From: Phycisphaeraceae bacterium
GTDB lineage: Bacteria > Planctomycetota > Phycisphaerae > Phycisphaerales > Phycisphaeraceae
Assembly: GCA_020851735.1 (NCBI GenBank)
Contig: JADZCD010000010.1
Location: 42,495 to 106,494, forward strand
Direction: 5' to 3'
Length of the DNA: 64,000 nt
Made by a program: the position numbers and the translations under genes. Numbering within the stretch: the first letter of the stretch is position 1; each line of letters starts with the position of its first letter. The notes beneath the pieces were generated by a model. The model worked only from the letters and a program-made list of their open reading frames with translations, searched no databases and was not told where the DNA came from. Shown in pieces: positions 53,265 through 60,467 of this stretch.

Positions 53265-54674
53265 GTGCGCCCAGATCACCCGATAACCTCCTCGCCACCC
53301 CCCCTTCCCCGCCGACCGCGCGTGCTTATGCTCACCCACCGCGTGCCCTACCCGCTGGATCGCGGCGACCGCATCCGGGCGTATCACATCCTTCGCCATC
53401 TGTCGGATTCCTGCGACGTATCGCTGGCTGCCATCAGCGATGAGCCGATCACCAGCGCTCAGCGCCAAGCCCTTGAATCGCTCACGCACCGATTGACCGT
53501 CCGCCAAATCAATAGTCGCTATTCCCAGCTGCGCGGGGGCCTGAGCTTGCTCGCCGGGCGATCCGCCACGCCCGCGTGCCTCTACCGCCGCGACCTGGCC
53601 AAAACCATCTGCCGTTGGCACCAAGAGCAACCCTTCGACGCTGTGCTGACCTACTGCACGAGCATGGTCAGCTACGCGCGCCGGTTCTATCGCTGGCTGA
53701 AAGATCGACCCGCGTCCAGCGGCCATCCGCACAGCGATCCGCCCCGTCACGTGATCGACCTGGTGGACGTGGACAGCGTCAAGTGGCAGGAATACGCCGC
53801 CCACGCGCGCGGGCCGATGCGCTGGGTTTACGCCGCCGAGGCCCGCCGCCTGCGCGCCGTCGAAGCTGGGCGCTTTGATCATTTTGACGCCCTGGCCGTC
53901 GTCAGCGACGCCGAAGCGGATGCCTATCGCCGCACCGTCGGGTCGCACCCGGGACTGACCACGCTTCGCCAGGCGGTGGATCTGGACTACCTGCACCCTT
54001 TGCCCGACCACGACGGCCTGGACTTACTTTTCGTCGGCACGCTCAACTACGCCCCCAACGTCGAGGGCATCTGCTGGTTTGCCCAACACGTCATGCCGGA
54101 GCTGCGCCGCCGCTTGCCGCAGGTCCGCCTGCGCATCGTCGGGCGCCATCCCACGCCGCGCGTTTTAGCCCTGGGCCAACTTCCGGGGGCGGGGGCGCTT
54201 CCGGGGGTAGCCCCGCATGGAAATGCGGGGCCGGCTCGGCAACTTCCGGGGGCACTTCCGGGGGCATTTCCGGGGGCGGGGGCTGGAGTTGAAGTCGTCG
54301 GACCAGTCGATGACGTTCGTCCCTATTTAGCTCAAGCTACCGCCGTCGTCGCGCCGCTGTTGATTGCCCGCGGCATTCAGTGCAAGGTGCTCGAAGCCAT
54401 GGCCGCCGCCCGCGTAGCTGTCTGTTCCCCCGGCGCCGCCGAAGGCATCGTAGCTCAGCCCAGCCAACACCTGTTGGTCGCCCAAAACCCCCAGCAATGG
54501 GCAGACTGCCTGGAAAAAGTCTTAACCGACAAGGCCTATCGCACCCGCATCGCCCAATCCGCCCGCCGCCAAGTGGAAGCCATTTACCCCTGGAGCGAGT
54601 GCCTAAAACCCCTCCTGCCCCTGCTCCTTGGCCCGACCGGCGAACCCGCCGTCGTCAAACCCGTGGCTGCGTAA
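53265..54674 (+). CDS. PEP-CTERM/XrtA-associated sugar transferase (TIGR03087-like)
   Basis: This 469-residue GT4-type glycosyltransferase starts at a GTG. The N-terminal RVLMLTHRVPYPLDRGDRIRAYHIL, HVIDLVDVDSVKWQEYA and DALAVVSDAEADAYR, then LLFVGTLNYAPNVEGICWF, match the family linked to exosortase/PEP-CTERM exopolysaccharide loci. The C-terminal IQCKVLEAMAAARVAVCSP gives the nucleotide-sugar contact. About 35 residues (QLPGAGALPGVAPHGNAGP, QLPGALPGAFPGAGAG) interrupt the fold between RVLALG and VEVVGPVDD, encoded by a TTCCGGGGG array. The frame stays open. Confidence 0.85.
   Translation: MRPDHPITSSPPPLPRRPRVLMLTHRVPYPLDRGDRIRAYHILRHLSDSCDVSLAAISDEPITSAQRQALESLTHRLTVRQINSRYSQLRGGLSLLAGRSATPACLYRRDLAKTICRWHQEQPFDAVLTYCTSMVSYARRFYRWLKDRPASSGHPHSDPPRHVIDLVDVDSVKWQEYAAHARGPMRWVYAAEARRLRAVEAGRFDHFDALAVVSDAEADAYRRTVGSHPGLTTLRQAVDLDYLHPLPDHDGLDLLFVGTLNYAPNVEGICWFAQHVMPELRRRLPQVRLRIVGRHPTPRVLALGQLPGAGALPGVAPHGNAGPARQLPGALPGAFPGAGAGVEVVGPVDDVRPYLAQATAVVAPLLIARGIQCKVLEAMAAARVAVCSPGAAEGIVAQPSQHLLVAQNPQQWADCLEKVLTDKAYRTRIAQSARRQVEAIYPWSECLKPLLPLLLGPTGEPAVVKPVAA
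54180..54291. repeat. TTCCGGGGG array with CCCCGCAT hairpin inside glycosyltransferase
   Basis: CTTCCGGGGGCGGGGGCG, CTTCCGGGGGTA, the hairpin CCCCGCAT-GGAA-ATGCGGGG (54211-54230), then three units CTTCCGGGGGCA, CTTCCGGGGGCA and TTTCCGGGGGCG at exact 12-base spacing, read LPGA. Confidence 0.85.
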
Positions 54675-54862
54675 TCCGCCCGCCCCACCACGGAACACCC
54701 CGCCGCTGAGGCCATATCCCTTACATTCTGCCTAGGCGTCGGTCGTCGCCGTCACCATGTCAGCTTCTGTTGCTAGCATGTCCGTCTGGCCGATTTTATC
54801 ATACGAATACCTTTTGCACGTTCGCACGTCATATCACCTCTGGCCGGAACCTGCGAAGCGTC

Positions 54863-55381
54863 ATGGCTCAACATCGACCACAAACTGGCATCCTCTTGAT
54901 GACCTTGGCCGTTACGTTCATATGTCTGAATTCTTGCGCTATGCCACATCCGCCTTACCCGCGCGATCTGCTGGGCATGTGGTTCATGACGGAAACCGTG
55001 GAGACCGGCCAGACATTTACCACCGTCTTCGGAATTCGCCCACGTGATCATCGTTTCTTCATTGCTGAGGCTCAGGGCAATCCCTGTACGCCGAGTTCAC
55101 GTGACATACTTGATGAGGGCGTGTGGAGAGTGGAGGAAGACTGTCTGGTGTTTCATTACGACCAGCTCACACCCGTTGCGCCTGACTCCAACCCCTCTGG
55201 GAAGTGGATCCGGGTGGATTCACGGTGGTCGATCGTTGCGGTGGGCAAAGACTGCCTGGTGCTTGACGATCCAACCTCAGACAAACAATTTCGATTCAAG
55301 AGAGTGAAAAAAAGCGACTATCTCTGGTGGGTTTCTGATCTGCTCGCGCACGCCAATAAGCCGTCACTGCCAACTCCATGA
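54863..55381 (+). CDS. predicted lipoprotein of unknown function
   Basis: This 172-residue protein has a hydrophobic lead (GILLMTLAVTFICLNSC) ending in the lipobox LNSC, so it should be exported and lipid-anchored. The mature part (LLGMWFMTETVETGQTFTTVFGIR, GVWRVEEDCLVFHYDQL, SRWSIVAVGKDCLVLDD) looks like a small beta-barrel of the lipocalin-like/DUF type. No family recognised. The frame extends 31 codons upstream, but MAQHRPQTG at 54863 fits the signal. Base composition here is less GC-rich than its neighbours, which may mean transfer. Confidence 0.6.
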   Translation: MAQHRPQTGILLMTLAVTFICLNSCAMPHPPYPRDLLGMWFMTETVETGQTFTTVFGIRPRDHRFFIAEAQGNPCTPSSRDILDEGVWRVEEDCLVFHYDQLTPVAPDSNPSGKWIRVDSRWSIVAVGKDCLVLDDPTSDKQFRFKRVKKSDYLWWVSDLLAHANKPSLPTP

Positions 55382-55605
55382 GACTGCGTAGCCACTGACG
55401 GCAAGGGAACAGGTGTGTTGCCGACGTTCCACATCAGCAACTATCGTTGAGGTGTTACCGATCATCGAAGATAGACCGTTGTTCTCCATCCCCCCCGTTT
55501 ATCCCCTAACAACTGCCACTACGCGCTGGAAGGCCCTGCCAACGAGTAATTTACAGCGTTGGCCGCATTCGCCATTTGCCATTCGCCACTCGTCATTTGA
55601 AATAA

Positions 55606-55678
55606 CTGGCCCGCCAGGGCTCGAACCTGGAACCTCCTGATCCAGAGTCAGGCGTTCTACCAGTTGAACTACGGGCCA
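55606..55678 (-). tRNA. tRNA-Gln (CTG)
   Basis: On the minus strand the acceptor TGGCCCG pairs with CGGGCCA. The anticodon stem CCTGA/TCAGG encloses CTCTGGA, giving anticodon CTG. The T-arm is CCAGG-TTCGAGC-CCTGG. The discriminator is G and CCA is not encoded. GCCATTTGCCATTCGCC short repeats lie just beyond its 3' end. Confidence 0.95.
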
Positions 55679-55814
55679 AAATCACCTTCGCCGCGGTCAG
55701 CCAAGGCTTCATGGGCAGGCGGAATGCTAAGACTCCGCCCCCCGCCAGTCAACCTTGGCATCGGCTGGCGACCTCTTAAGACCGCAGTTTTCACCCCCGA
55801 CCCCGGAAGTTCAA

Positions 55815-55862
55815 CCCCGGAAGAGGGTACAGGGTACGGGGTACAGGGTATGGGGTATTGGG
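55815..55862. repeat. GGGTACAGGGTAC heptamer repeat
   Basis: Six or so copies of GGGTACA/GGGTACG/GGGTATG in a row. The complementary version (TACCCTG/TACCCTC) is at 57845-57902, about 2 kb away in opposite orientation. Confidence 0.75.
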
Positions 55863-56084
55863 CAAGCTGCGGCGCGAGCCGCGGGTATGGATCGGGTCCG
55901 GGTTCTGGGGGAGGCGGGCTTCAGGGGGTATGGGAGACAAGCATAATCCGCGTCTTGGCTCTGTGATCTCCGTGACCTCCTTGGTAAAACGCATCCAAAC
56001 AGCTGCCGTTTTGCCTCCGGAAGTGGTGAAATCCGTTCCCGCAGGCCGATCTTTATGCCTTAGAGTCGCTGACAAAAAACCGCT

Positions 56085-56195
56085 TAACCGCCATGACGCC
56101 AAGGACGCCAAGCTACGCAAAGTCACCAATCAACGGTTTGATGGCCTCAAAATATTCACCTTGATTGTTTTCCTGGCGCTCTTGGCGACTTGGCG
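56085..56195. repeat. CGCCAAG/CTTGGCG inverted repeat element, copy 1
   Basis: The left arm is AACCGCCATGACGCCAAGG, the right arm CTTGGCGACTTGGCGGTT. About 110 bases overall. Two more copies lie at 57185-57305 and 60233-60355. Confidence 0.75.
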
Positions 56196-56224
56196 GTTCC
56201 ATTTGTTAAGGGTTCTTTAGACGC

Positions 56225-57172
56225 ATGCCCACGCCCTCCGCTCCAACCTCCTCTCCGCACCAGGCTAAGGACGTGCCTGTGGTCCCCACCGTCTGCCTGT
56301 CGTTTGACGTCGAGGAGCATTACCACATCGAGGCTGCCCGCGGGCGGGTGGCGAAGGAGAGCTGGCCCAATTTCGCCTCACGGGTGGAGAAAAACGTTGA
56401 TCTGCTTTTAGATCTGTTAGCCCAGGCTGGGGCCAAGGCGACGTTTTTCGTGCTCGGCGACGTCGCCCGCCGTTGCCCGCTGCTGGCCCGGCGCATTTTC
56501 CAGGCCGGGCATGAAATCGCCAGCCACGGATTCGGGCACGACCGCATTCACCGGCTCACGCCCGCGCAATTCCGCCAGGACGTGGCGGCCGGCAAAGCCA
56601 TCCTCGAAGACCAGACGGGCCAGGCGGTGCTCGGCTACCGGGCGCCGACCTTCAGCCTGACGGTCGACACCGCCTGGGCGATCGACATCCTCGCGGAGCT
56701 TGGGCTGGTCTACGACGCGTCGATTTTCCCCGTGCGCCACCCCTGGTATGGCGTGCGTCACGCGCCGCTGTCGCCGTTTTTCGTCCGCGCGGGGGCCAAG
56801 GGCCGCAGTATGTTGGAGGTTCCACCGCTGGTCTGGCAGTTCGCCGGCGGGCGCGTGGCGGCCGCGGGGGGCGGGTATTTTCGACTATTGCCTCTATGGA
56901 TCATGGAACGCGGGCTCGCCCAAGCCGCCGCCGCGGGGCGGCCCGCGGTGCTCTATTTTCACCCTTGGGAGTTCGATCCCGATCAGCCGCGCATGCCGCT
57001 GACGATCGCAAACAGAATCCGCACCTACACCGGGCTGCGCTCGGCAGCCAAAAAGTTGCAGCGGATCATGCGGCGCTCCAGCCGCTGGATCACCCTCCAG
57101 CAAGCCCTGCCGGAGCTGACGCGCCAGGCCAGCCTGCGCGAGCCGCTGGGCCTTTACGGCGTGAAGCGTTAA
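56225..57172 (+). CDS. polysaccharide deacetylase, DUF3473/XrtA-associated
   Basis: This is a 315-residue NodB-type deacetylase. LSFDVEEHYH holds the first Asp and the metal Asp, ASHGFGHDRIH gives the HxxxH metal pair, and YRAPTFSL gives the Arg block. The C-terminal LYFHPWEFDPDQPRM is the signature of DUF3473, found in deacetylases of PEP-CTERM/exosortase EPS loci. It would remove N-acetyl groups from an exported polysaccharide. Together with the 53265 sugar transferase and the PEP-CTERM protein it suggests such a system, although no exosortase gene is in view. Confidence 0.88.
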   Translation: MPTPSAPTSSPHQAKDVPVVPTVCLSFDVEEHYHIEAARGRVAKESWPNFASRVEKNVDLLLDLLAQAGAKATFFVLGDVARRCPLLARRIFQAGHEIASHGFGHDRIHRLTPAQFRQDVAAGKAILEDQTGQAVLGYRAPTFSLTVDTAWAIDILAELGLVYDASIFPVRHPWYGVRHAPLSPFFVRAGAKGRSMLEVPPLVWQFAGGRVAAAGGGYFRLLPLWIMERGLAQAAAAGRPAVLYFHPWEFDPDQPRMPLTIANRIRTYTGLRSAAKKLQRIMRRSSRWITLQQALPELTRQASLREPLGLYGVKR

Positions 57173-57184
57173 TAAAAACGACTA

Positions 57185-57305
57185 ACAAACCACGCTTAAC
57201 CGCCACGACGCCAAGGTTCGCAGAGCCACGATTCAACGAATTTTTTAAAACTTAACTTTCTTCTTGGCCGTCTTCTTGGCGATCTTGGCGCCTTGGCGGT
57301 TTATT
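57185..57305. repeat. CGCCAAG/CTTGGCG inverted repeat element, copy 2
   Basis: The left arm is AACCGCCACGACGCCAAGG and the right arm CTTGGCGCCTTGGCGG. It fills the gap between the convergent deacetylase and PrcB-like genes and reaches the PrcB stop codon, so it may serve as their terminator. Confidence 0.75.
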
Positions 57306-57798
57306 CTGTTTCCTCCACCGGCGCCGCCTGGCCGACCAGCGACTGGATGTCGCTTTTCACCTGCATCACCGTGAATTTGGGGATGACCGCCGCGGCATAG
57401 GGATAGGTCCGCACCATGGCCACCGGCTGCTGGGCGTCCGGGCGATTGGCCTGCGCCTGCACAAAGAGCGTGCGCCCGCTGCGCTGAACGCCGACGACGC
57501 AGCCCCAATACCCGCCCGTAGGCTGTTCGCCCAAGGCCAATAGAACCAGGCTATAGCGCGTAAAGTCCACGGGCTTGTGCGCCAGGATCTGGCTGCCGGT
57601 TTCGCGCAGCTGCGCCGGCGAGGTGATCAGCAGCACCTGGGGCGCGATCAAGCCCGGATCGCTGCCGGCAAAGCGTTGGACAATCGTCACCGGCTTGGCC
57701 GCGGAGCTGCGCGCCGCCGGCGCCGAGCCGCTCTGACAACCGACAGCGCACAAACCCACAAACGCCAGTACCAGAAATCCGACACTCATTCGCTGCAT
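57301..57798 (-). CDS. PrcB C-terminal-domain-like lipoprotein
   Basis: This 165-residue protein has a lipobox (LVLAFVGLCAVGC), so it is probably lipid-anchored outside the cytoplasm. The domain around YSLVLLALGEQPTGGYWGCVVGVQ matches the PrcB C-terminal domain, which in spirochetes is part of a protease complex, with the typical GxxPTGGY motif. No protease gene is adjacent. The start MQRMSVGF (57798) is chosen because AAAGGGA precedes it. Confidence 0.72.
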   Translation of the reverse strand: MQRMSVGFLVLAFVGLCAVGCQSGSAPAARSSAAKPVTIVQRFAGSDPGLIAPQVLLITSPAQLRETGSQILAHKPVDFTRYSLVLLALGEQPTGGYWGCVVGVQRSGRTLFVQAQANRPDAQQPVAMVRTYPYAAAVIPKFTVMQVKSDIQSLVGQAAPVEETE

Positions 57799-57844
57799 GT
57801 TTATTCCCTTTGGTAAACACCCCCAACCATTATCCAAGCCGTCG

Positions 57845-57902
57845 TCTCTTTTCTCTCCCTCTACCCTGTACCCTCTACCCCGTACCCTATACCCTCTACC
57901 CC
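57845..57902. repeat. TACCCTG/TACCCTC heptamer repeat
   Basis: Seven to eight copies of CTACCCT/GTACCCT/ATACCCT in a row between the PrcB-like gene and trmB. It is the reverse orientation of the 55815 repeat. Confidence 0.75.
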
Positions 57903-57904
57903 AT

Positions 57905-58579
57905 CTACCTCTTCCGCAAAATCATCCCATGGAACGGCCGACCCTCGCGCCGGTATTTGCGTTCAAAGTTCGTGCCCACCAGTTCGCCTTCGCCGGCCGA
58001 GGCGGGGCTTTCAAAGGGCAGGGGTTCGAACAGATCCGCCGCCAGGGCGGCGTGCTGGAGCATCCACTGGTAGTAATCGCTGTGATCGGTGGCCAGGCGA
58101 ATTAAACCGTGTCCCGGTTGCGCCGCCGGTTCCAGCACGCGGTGCAGTTCGCGCAGGAACGGCTCCTGGACGAGGCGGCGTTTGTGGTGGCGCTTTTTCG
58201 GCCAGGGGTCGGGGAAATAAATGTGCACCTGGCGGAACGCGGCGTCGGGCACGTAATTGCGGATGAAAAAGGACGCCTCGGTATGCAGCAGGCGAACGTT
58301 CCCTAAGTTATGTCGCCGGCAGCGGTCAGCCGCATAACGCCAGAAGGCGGCGGCATATTCGATGCCCAGGAAGTTCACCTGCGGACTGGCCGTGGCCTGC
58401 TGGACCAGGAAGGTGCCCTTGCCCGAGCCGATCTCCAGGTCCAGGGGCAGCGGCTGCCGCTCTAAGGCAAACCACTGGCGGGGATTGATGCGCCCGGCCT
58501 CGAAGGGGGGCAACTGCGTCTGGTCGATGCCCCAGCCGGTCACGTCCATACTCTTGCCGTGCGATATCGAAAAGCCCAT
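57905..58579 (-). CDS. trmB: tRNA (guanine-N7-)-methyltransferase
   Basis: This 224-residue SAM-dependent enzyme methylates G46 in tRNA. SAM-binding DLEIGSGKGTFLVQQA, then FLGIEY, and the signature IYFPDPWPKKRHHKRRLV with the catalytic Asp are present, plus the late LIRLATDHSDYYQWM block. The start is the ATG at 58579, with a Met at residue 11 as alternative. Full length for the family. Confidence 0.92.
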   Translation of the reverse strand: MGFSISHGKSMDVTGWGIDQTQLPPFEAGRINPRQWFALERQPLPLDLEIGSGKGTFLVQQATASPQVNFLGIEYAAAFWRYAADRCRRHNLGNVRLLHTEASFFIRNYVPDAAFRQVHIYFPDPWPKKRHHKRRLVQEPFLRELHRVLEPAAQPGHGLIRLATDHSDYYQWMLQHAALAADLFEPLPFESPASAGEGELVGTNFERKYRREGRPFHGMILRKR

Positions 58580-58731
58580 GATGCCTTAAGCATAACAGGA
58601 CAGGCGGGCGAACCGCTGGCATAAACCCGCGAGGCGTTGGCGGCCTCATGCTGGCAGTTTGGCGGGCAAATCCGTACGATGCCTAGCCTTTTACGCGTAT
58701 ATCCGGGCATTTATCCAGGAGGAATCCCGTC

Positions 58732-60222
58732 GTGGCCATCAAAGTCGCATTCATCGGGGCTGGCAGCGTCACGTTCACGCGCACGCTTTTCCGCGATCTG
58801 TTGACCGTGCCGGAGCTGCAGGACACGCACTTCGCCCTGCACGATATTTCCCAGCGCAATCTGGACATGGTGGCCCAGCTGTGCCAGAAGGACATCAGGC
58901 AGAACAAACTCCCCGCCAAGGTCACCACCTCCCTCGATCGCCGCCGCGCCCTGGAGGGGGCTGACTACATCGTCAATTGCACCCGCATCGGCGGGCTGGA
59001 AGCGTTTAAGACGGACATCGACATTCCCCTCAAGTACGGCGTCGATCAGTGCGTGGGCGATACGATCTGTGCCGGGGGGATCATGTACGGCCAGCGGAAC
59101 ATTCCCCAGATCCTTAACTTCTGCAAAGACATCCGCGAGGTGTCGGCCAAGAACGCCCTGTTTTTGAACTACGCCAATCCGATGGCCATGAACACCTGGG
59201 CGATTCTGGACGTGGGCGCCGTCAACGCGGTGGGCCTCTGTCATGGCGTGCAGGGCGGGCATGAGCAGATCGCCGAGGTCTTAGGCGCCCGCAGCACCAA
59301 GGAAGTGGACATCATCGCCGCGGGCATCAATCACCAGACGTGGTACGTCAAGATTCTCTATCAGGGTCGGCTGATCGGTTCGGAAGAACTCTTGGCTGCG
59401 TTTGCAAAGCATCCGCACTACAAACAGACGGAAAAAGTCCGCATCGACGTGCTCCGCCGCTTCGGGTACTACTCCACGGAATCCAACGGGCACCTGTCGG
59501 AATACTTGCCCTGGTACCGCAAACGCCCCAAGGAGATCCACCGGTGGATCGATTTATCCCGATGGATTCTGGGCGAAACCGGCGGGTACCTGCGCATCTG
59601 CACCGAAGGCCGCAACTGGTTCCAGACCGAATTCCCCAAGTGGCTGGCCAAGGAAGAGGCGCCGATCTCCGCCGAACGGCGCAGCCACGAGCACGGATCG
59701 TACATCATCGAAAGCCTGGAAACCGGGCGCGTCTATCGCGGGCATTTTAATGTCCGCAATCAGGGCGCCATCCCCAACCTGCCCGACGACTGCATCGTCG
59801 AAGTCCCCGGCTACGTCGACCGCCTGGGCATGCACATTCCCCGCGTGGACCCGCTGCCCCAGGCTTGCGCCGCCACCTGTCTGGCGAGCATCAACGTCCA
59901 GCGCATGGCCAAGGACGCGGCCCTCACCGGCGACGTGACCTTGCTTAAGCAGGCCATGCTGCACGATCCGCTGGTGGCGGCGGTGTGCAACCCCGAGGAA
60001 GTCTGGCAGATGACCGACGAAATGCTGGTGGCCCAGGCCCAGTGGCTGCCGCAATACAAGCACGCCATCGCCGGGGCGAAAAAGCGCTTGGCGTCGAGTA
60101 AACCGCTGGGGACTAGTAAATCCAAGGGCGCAGCCCGACTGAAGGTCCGCTCCATCGCGGAGATGAAGAGCAAAGGCAAGAAAAAGCCCGCGGGCCCACG
60201 CGTGGTTTCGCAATGGAAATAG
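58732..60222 (+). CDS. GH4 family alpha-galactosidase/6-phospho-glycosidase-like enzyme
   Basis: This 496-residue NAD- and metal-dependent glycosidase has the NAD fold VAFIGAGSVTFTRTLFRDLL, then ICAGGIMYG and NYANPMAMNTW. The metal ligands are Cys170 in GLCHGVQGG and His201 in AGINHQTW, as in MelA/AglA. The combination NYANPM plus CHGVQ fits unphosphorylated alpha-galactosides or galacturonides better than phospho-sugars. The GTG start at 58732 follows AGGAGG by nine bases. A Lys-rich tail of about 45 residues (KSKGAARLKVR, KSKGKKKPAG) is unusual for the family. Confidence 0.9.
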   Translation: MAIKVAFIGAGSVTFTRTLFRDLLTVPELQDTHFALHDISQRNLDMVAQLCQKDIRQNKLPAKVTTSLDRRRALEGADYIVNCTRIGGLEAFKTDIDIPLKYGVDQCVGDTICAGGIMYGQRNIPQILNFCKDIREVSAKNALFLNYANPMAMNTWAILDVGAVNAVGLCHGVQGGHEQIAEVLGARSTKEVDIIAAGINHQTWYVKILYQGRLIGSEELLAAFAKHPHYKQTEKVRIDVLRRFGYYSTESNGHLSEYLPWYRKRPKEIHRWIDLSRWILGETGGYLRICTEGRNWFQTEFPKWLAKEEAPISAERRSHEHGSYIIESLETGRVYRGHFNVRNQGAIPNLPDDCIVEVPGYVDRLGMHIPRVDPLPQACAATCLASINVQRMAKDAALTGDVTLLKQAMLHDPLVAAVCNPEEVWQMTDEMLVAQAQWLPQYKHAIAGAKKRLASSKPLGTSKSKGAARLKVRSIAEMKSKGKKKPAGPRVVSQWK

Positions 60223-60232
60223 GGATTCCTAA

Positions 60233-60355
60233 CGAAATTAACCGCCAAGTCGCCAAGAGCGCCAAGAAAACCGTCGGAAAGAATGCTCTAGTTCAAACAA
60301 ATCGTCGCCTCATGCTTATGCAAATCTTGGCGGCCTTGGCGTCATGGCGGTTATT
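60233..60355. repeat. CGCCAAG/CTTGGCG inverted repeat element, copy 3
   Basis: The left arm is AACCGCCAAGTCGCCAAGAG, the right arm CTTGGCGTCATGGCGGTTA. It follows the GH4 stop and may act as its terminator, with TTATTTTTTT on the right side. Confidence 0.75.
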
Positions 60356-60467
60356 TTTTTCGTCCGTGGTTCTGCCCCGCGCCGGACGTGAATAGTTACA
60401 CTTAAAGACCGGGCGGGTTTAGAATTCGTTCCCGGCCCCCGGAAGTTCTCAGTCCACGGAGCAGACG

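Larger units (their letters stand above)
55679..56224. other. repeat-rich intergenic region
   Basis: 546 bases with no gene. It holds two CCCCGGAAG copies (about 55800-55822), a GGGTACAGG heptamer run (55815-55862), a TCTGTGATCTCCGTGACCTCC fragment near 55960, and a CGCCAAG inverted element (56085-56195), right before the deacetylase gene. Confidence 0.6.

Noticed and set aside
55563..55600. GCCATTTGCCATTCGCC words next to tRNA-Gln as an attachment site
   Set aside because: They are not copies of the tRNA 3' end and no integrase is nearby; treated as a minor short repeat.
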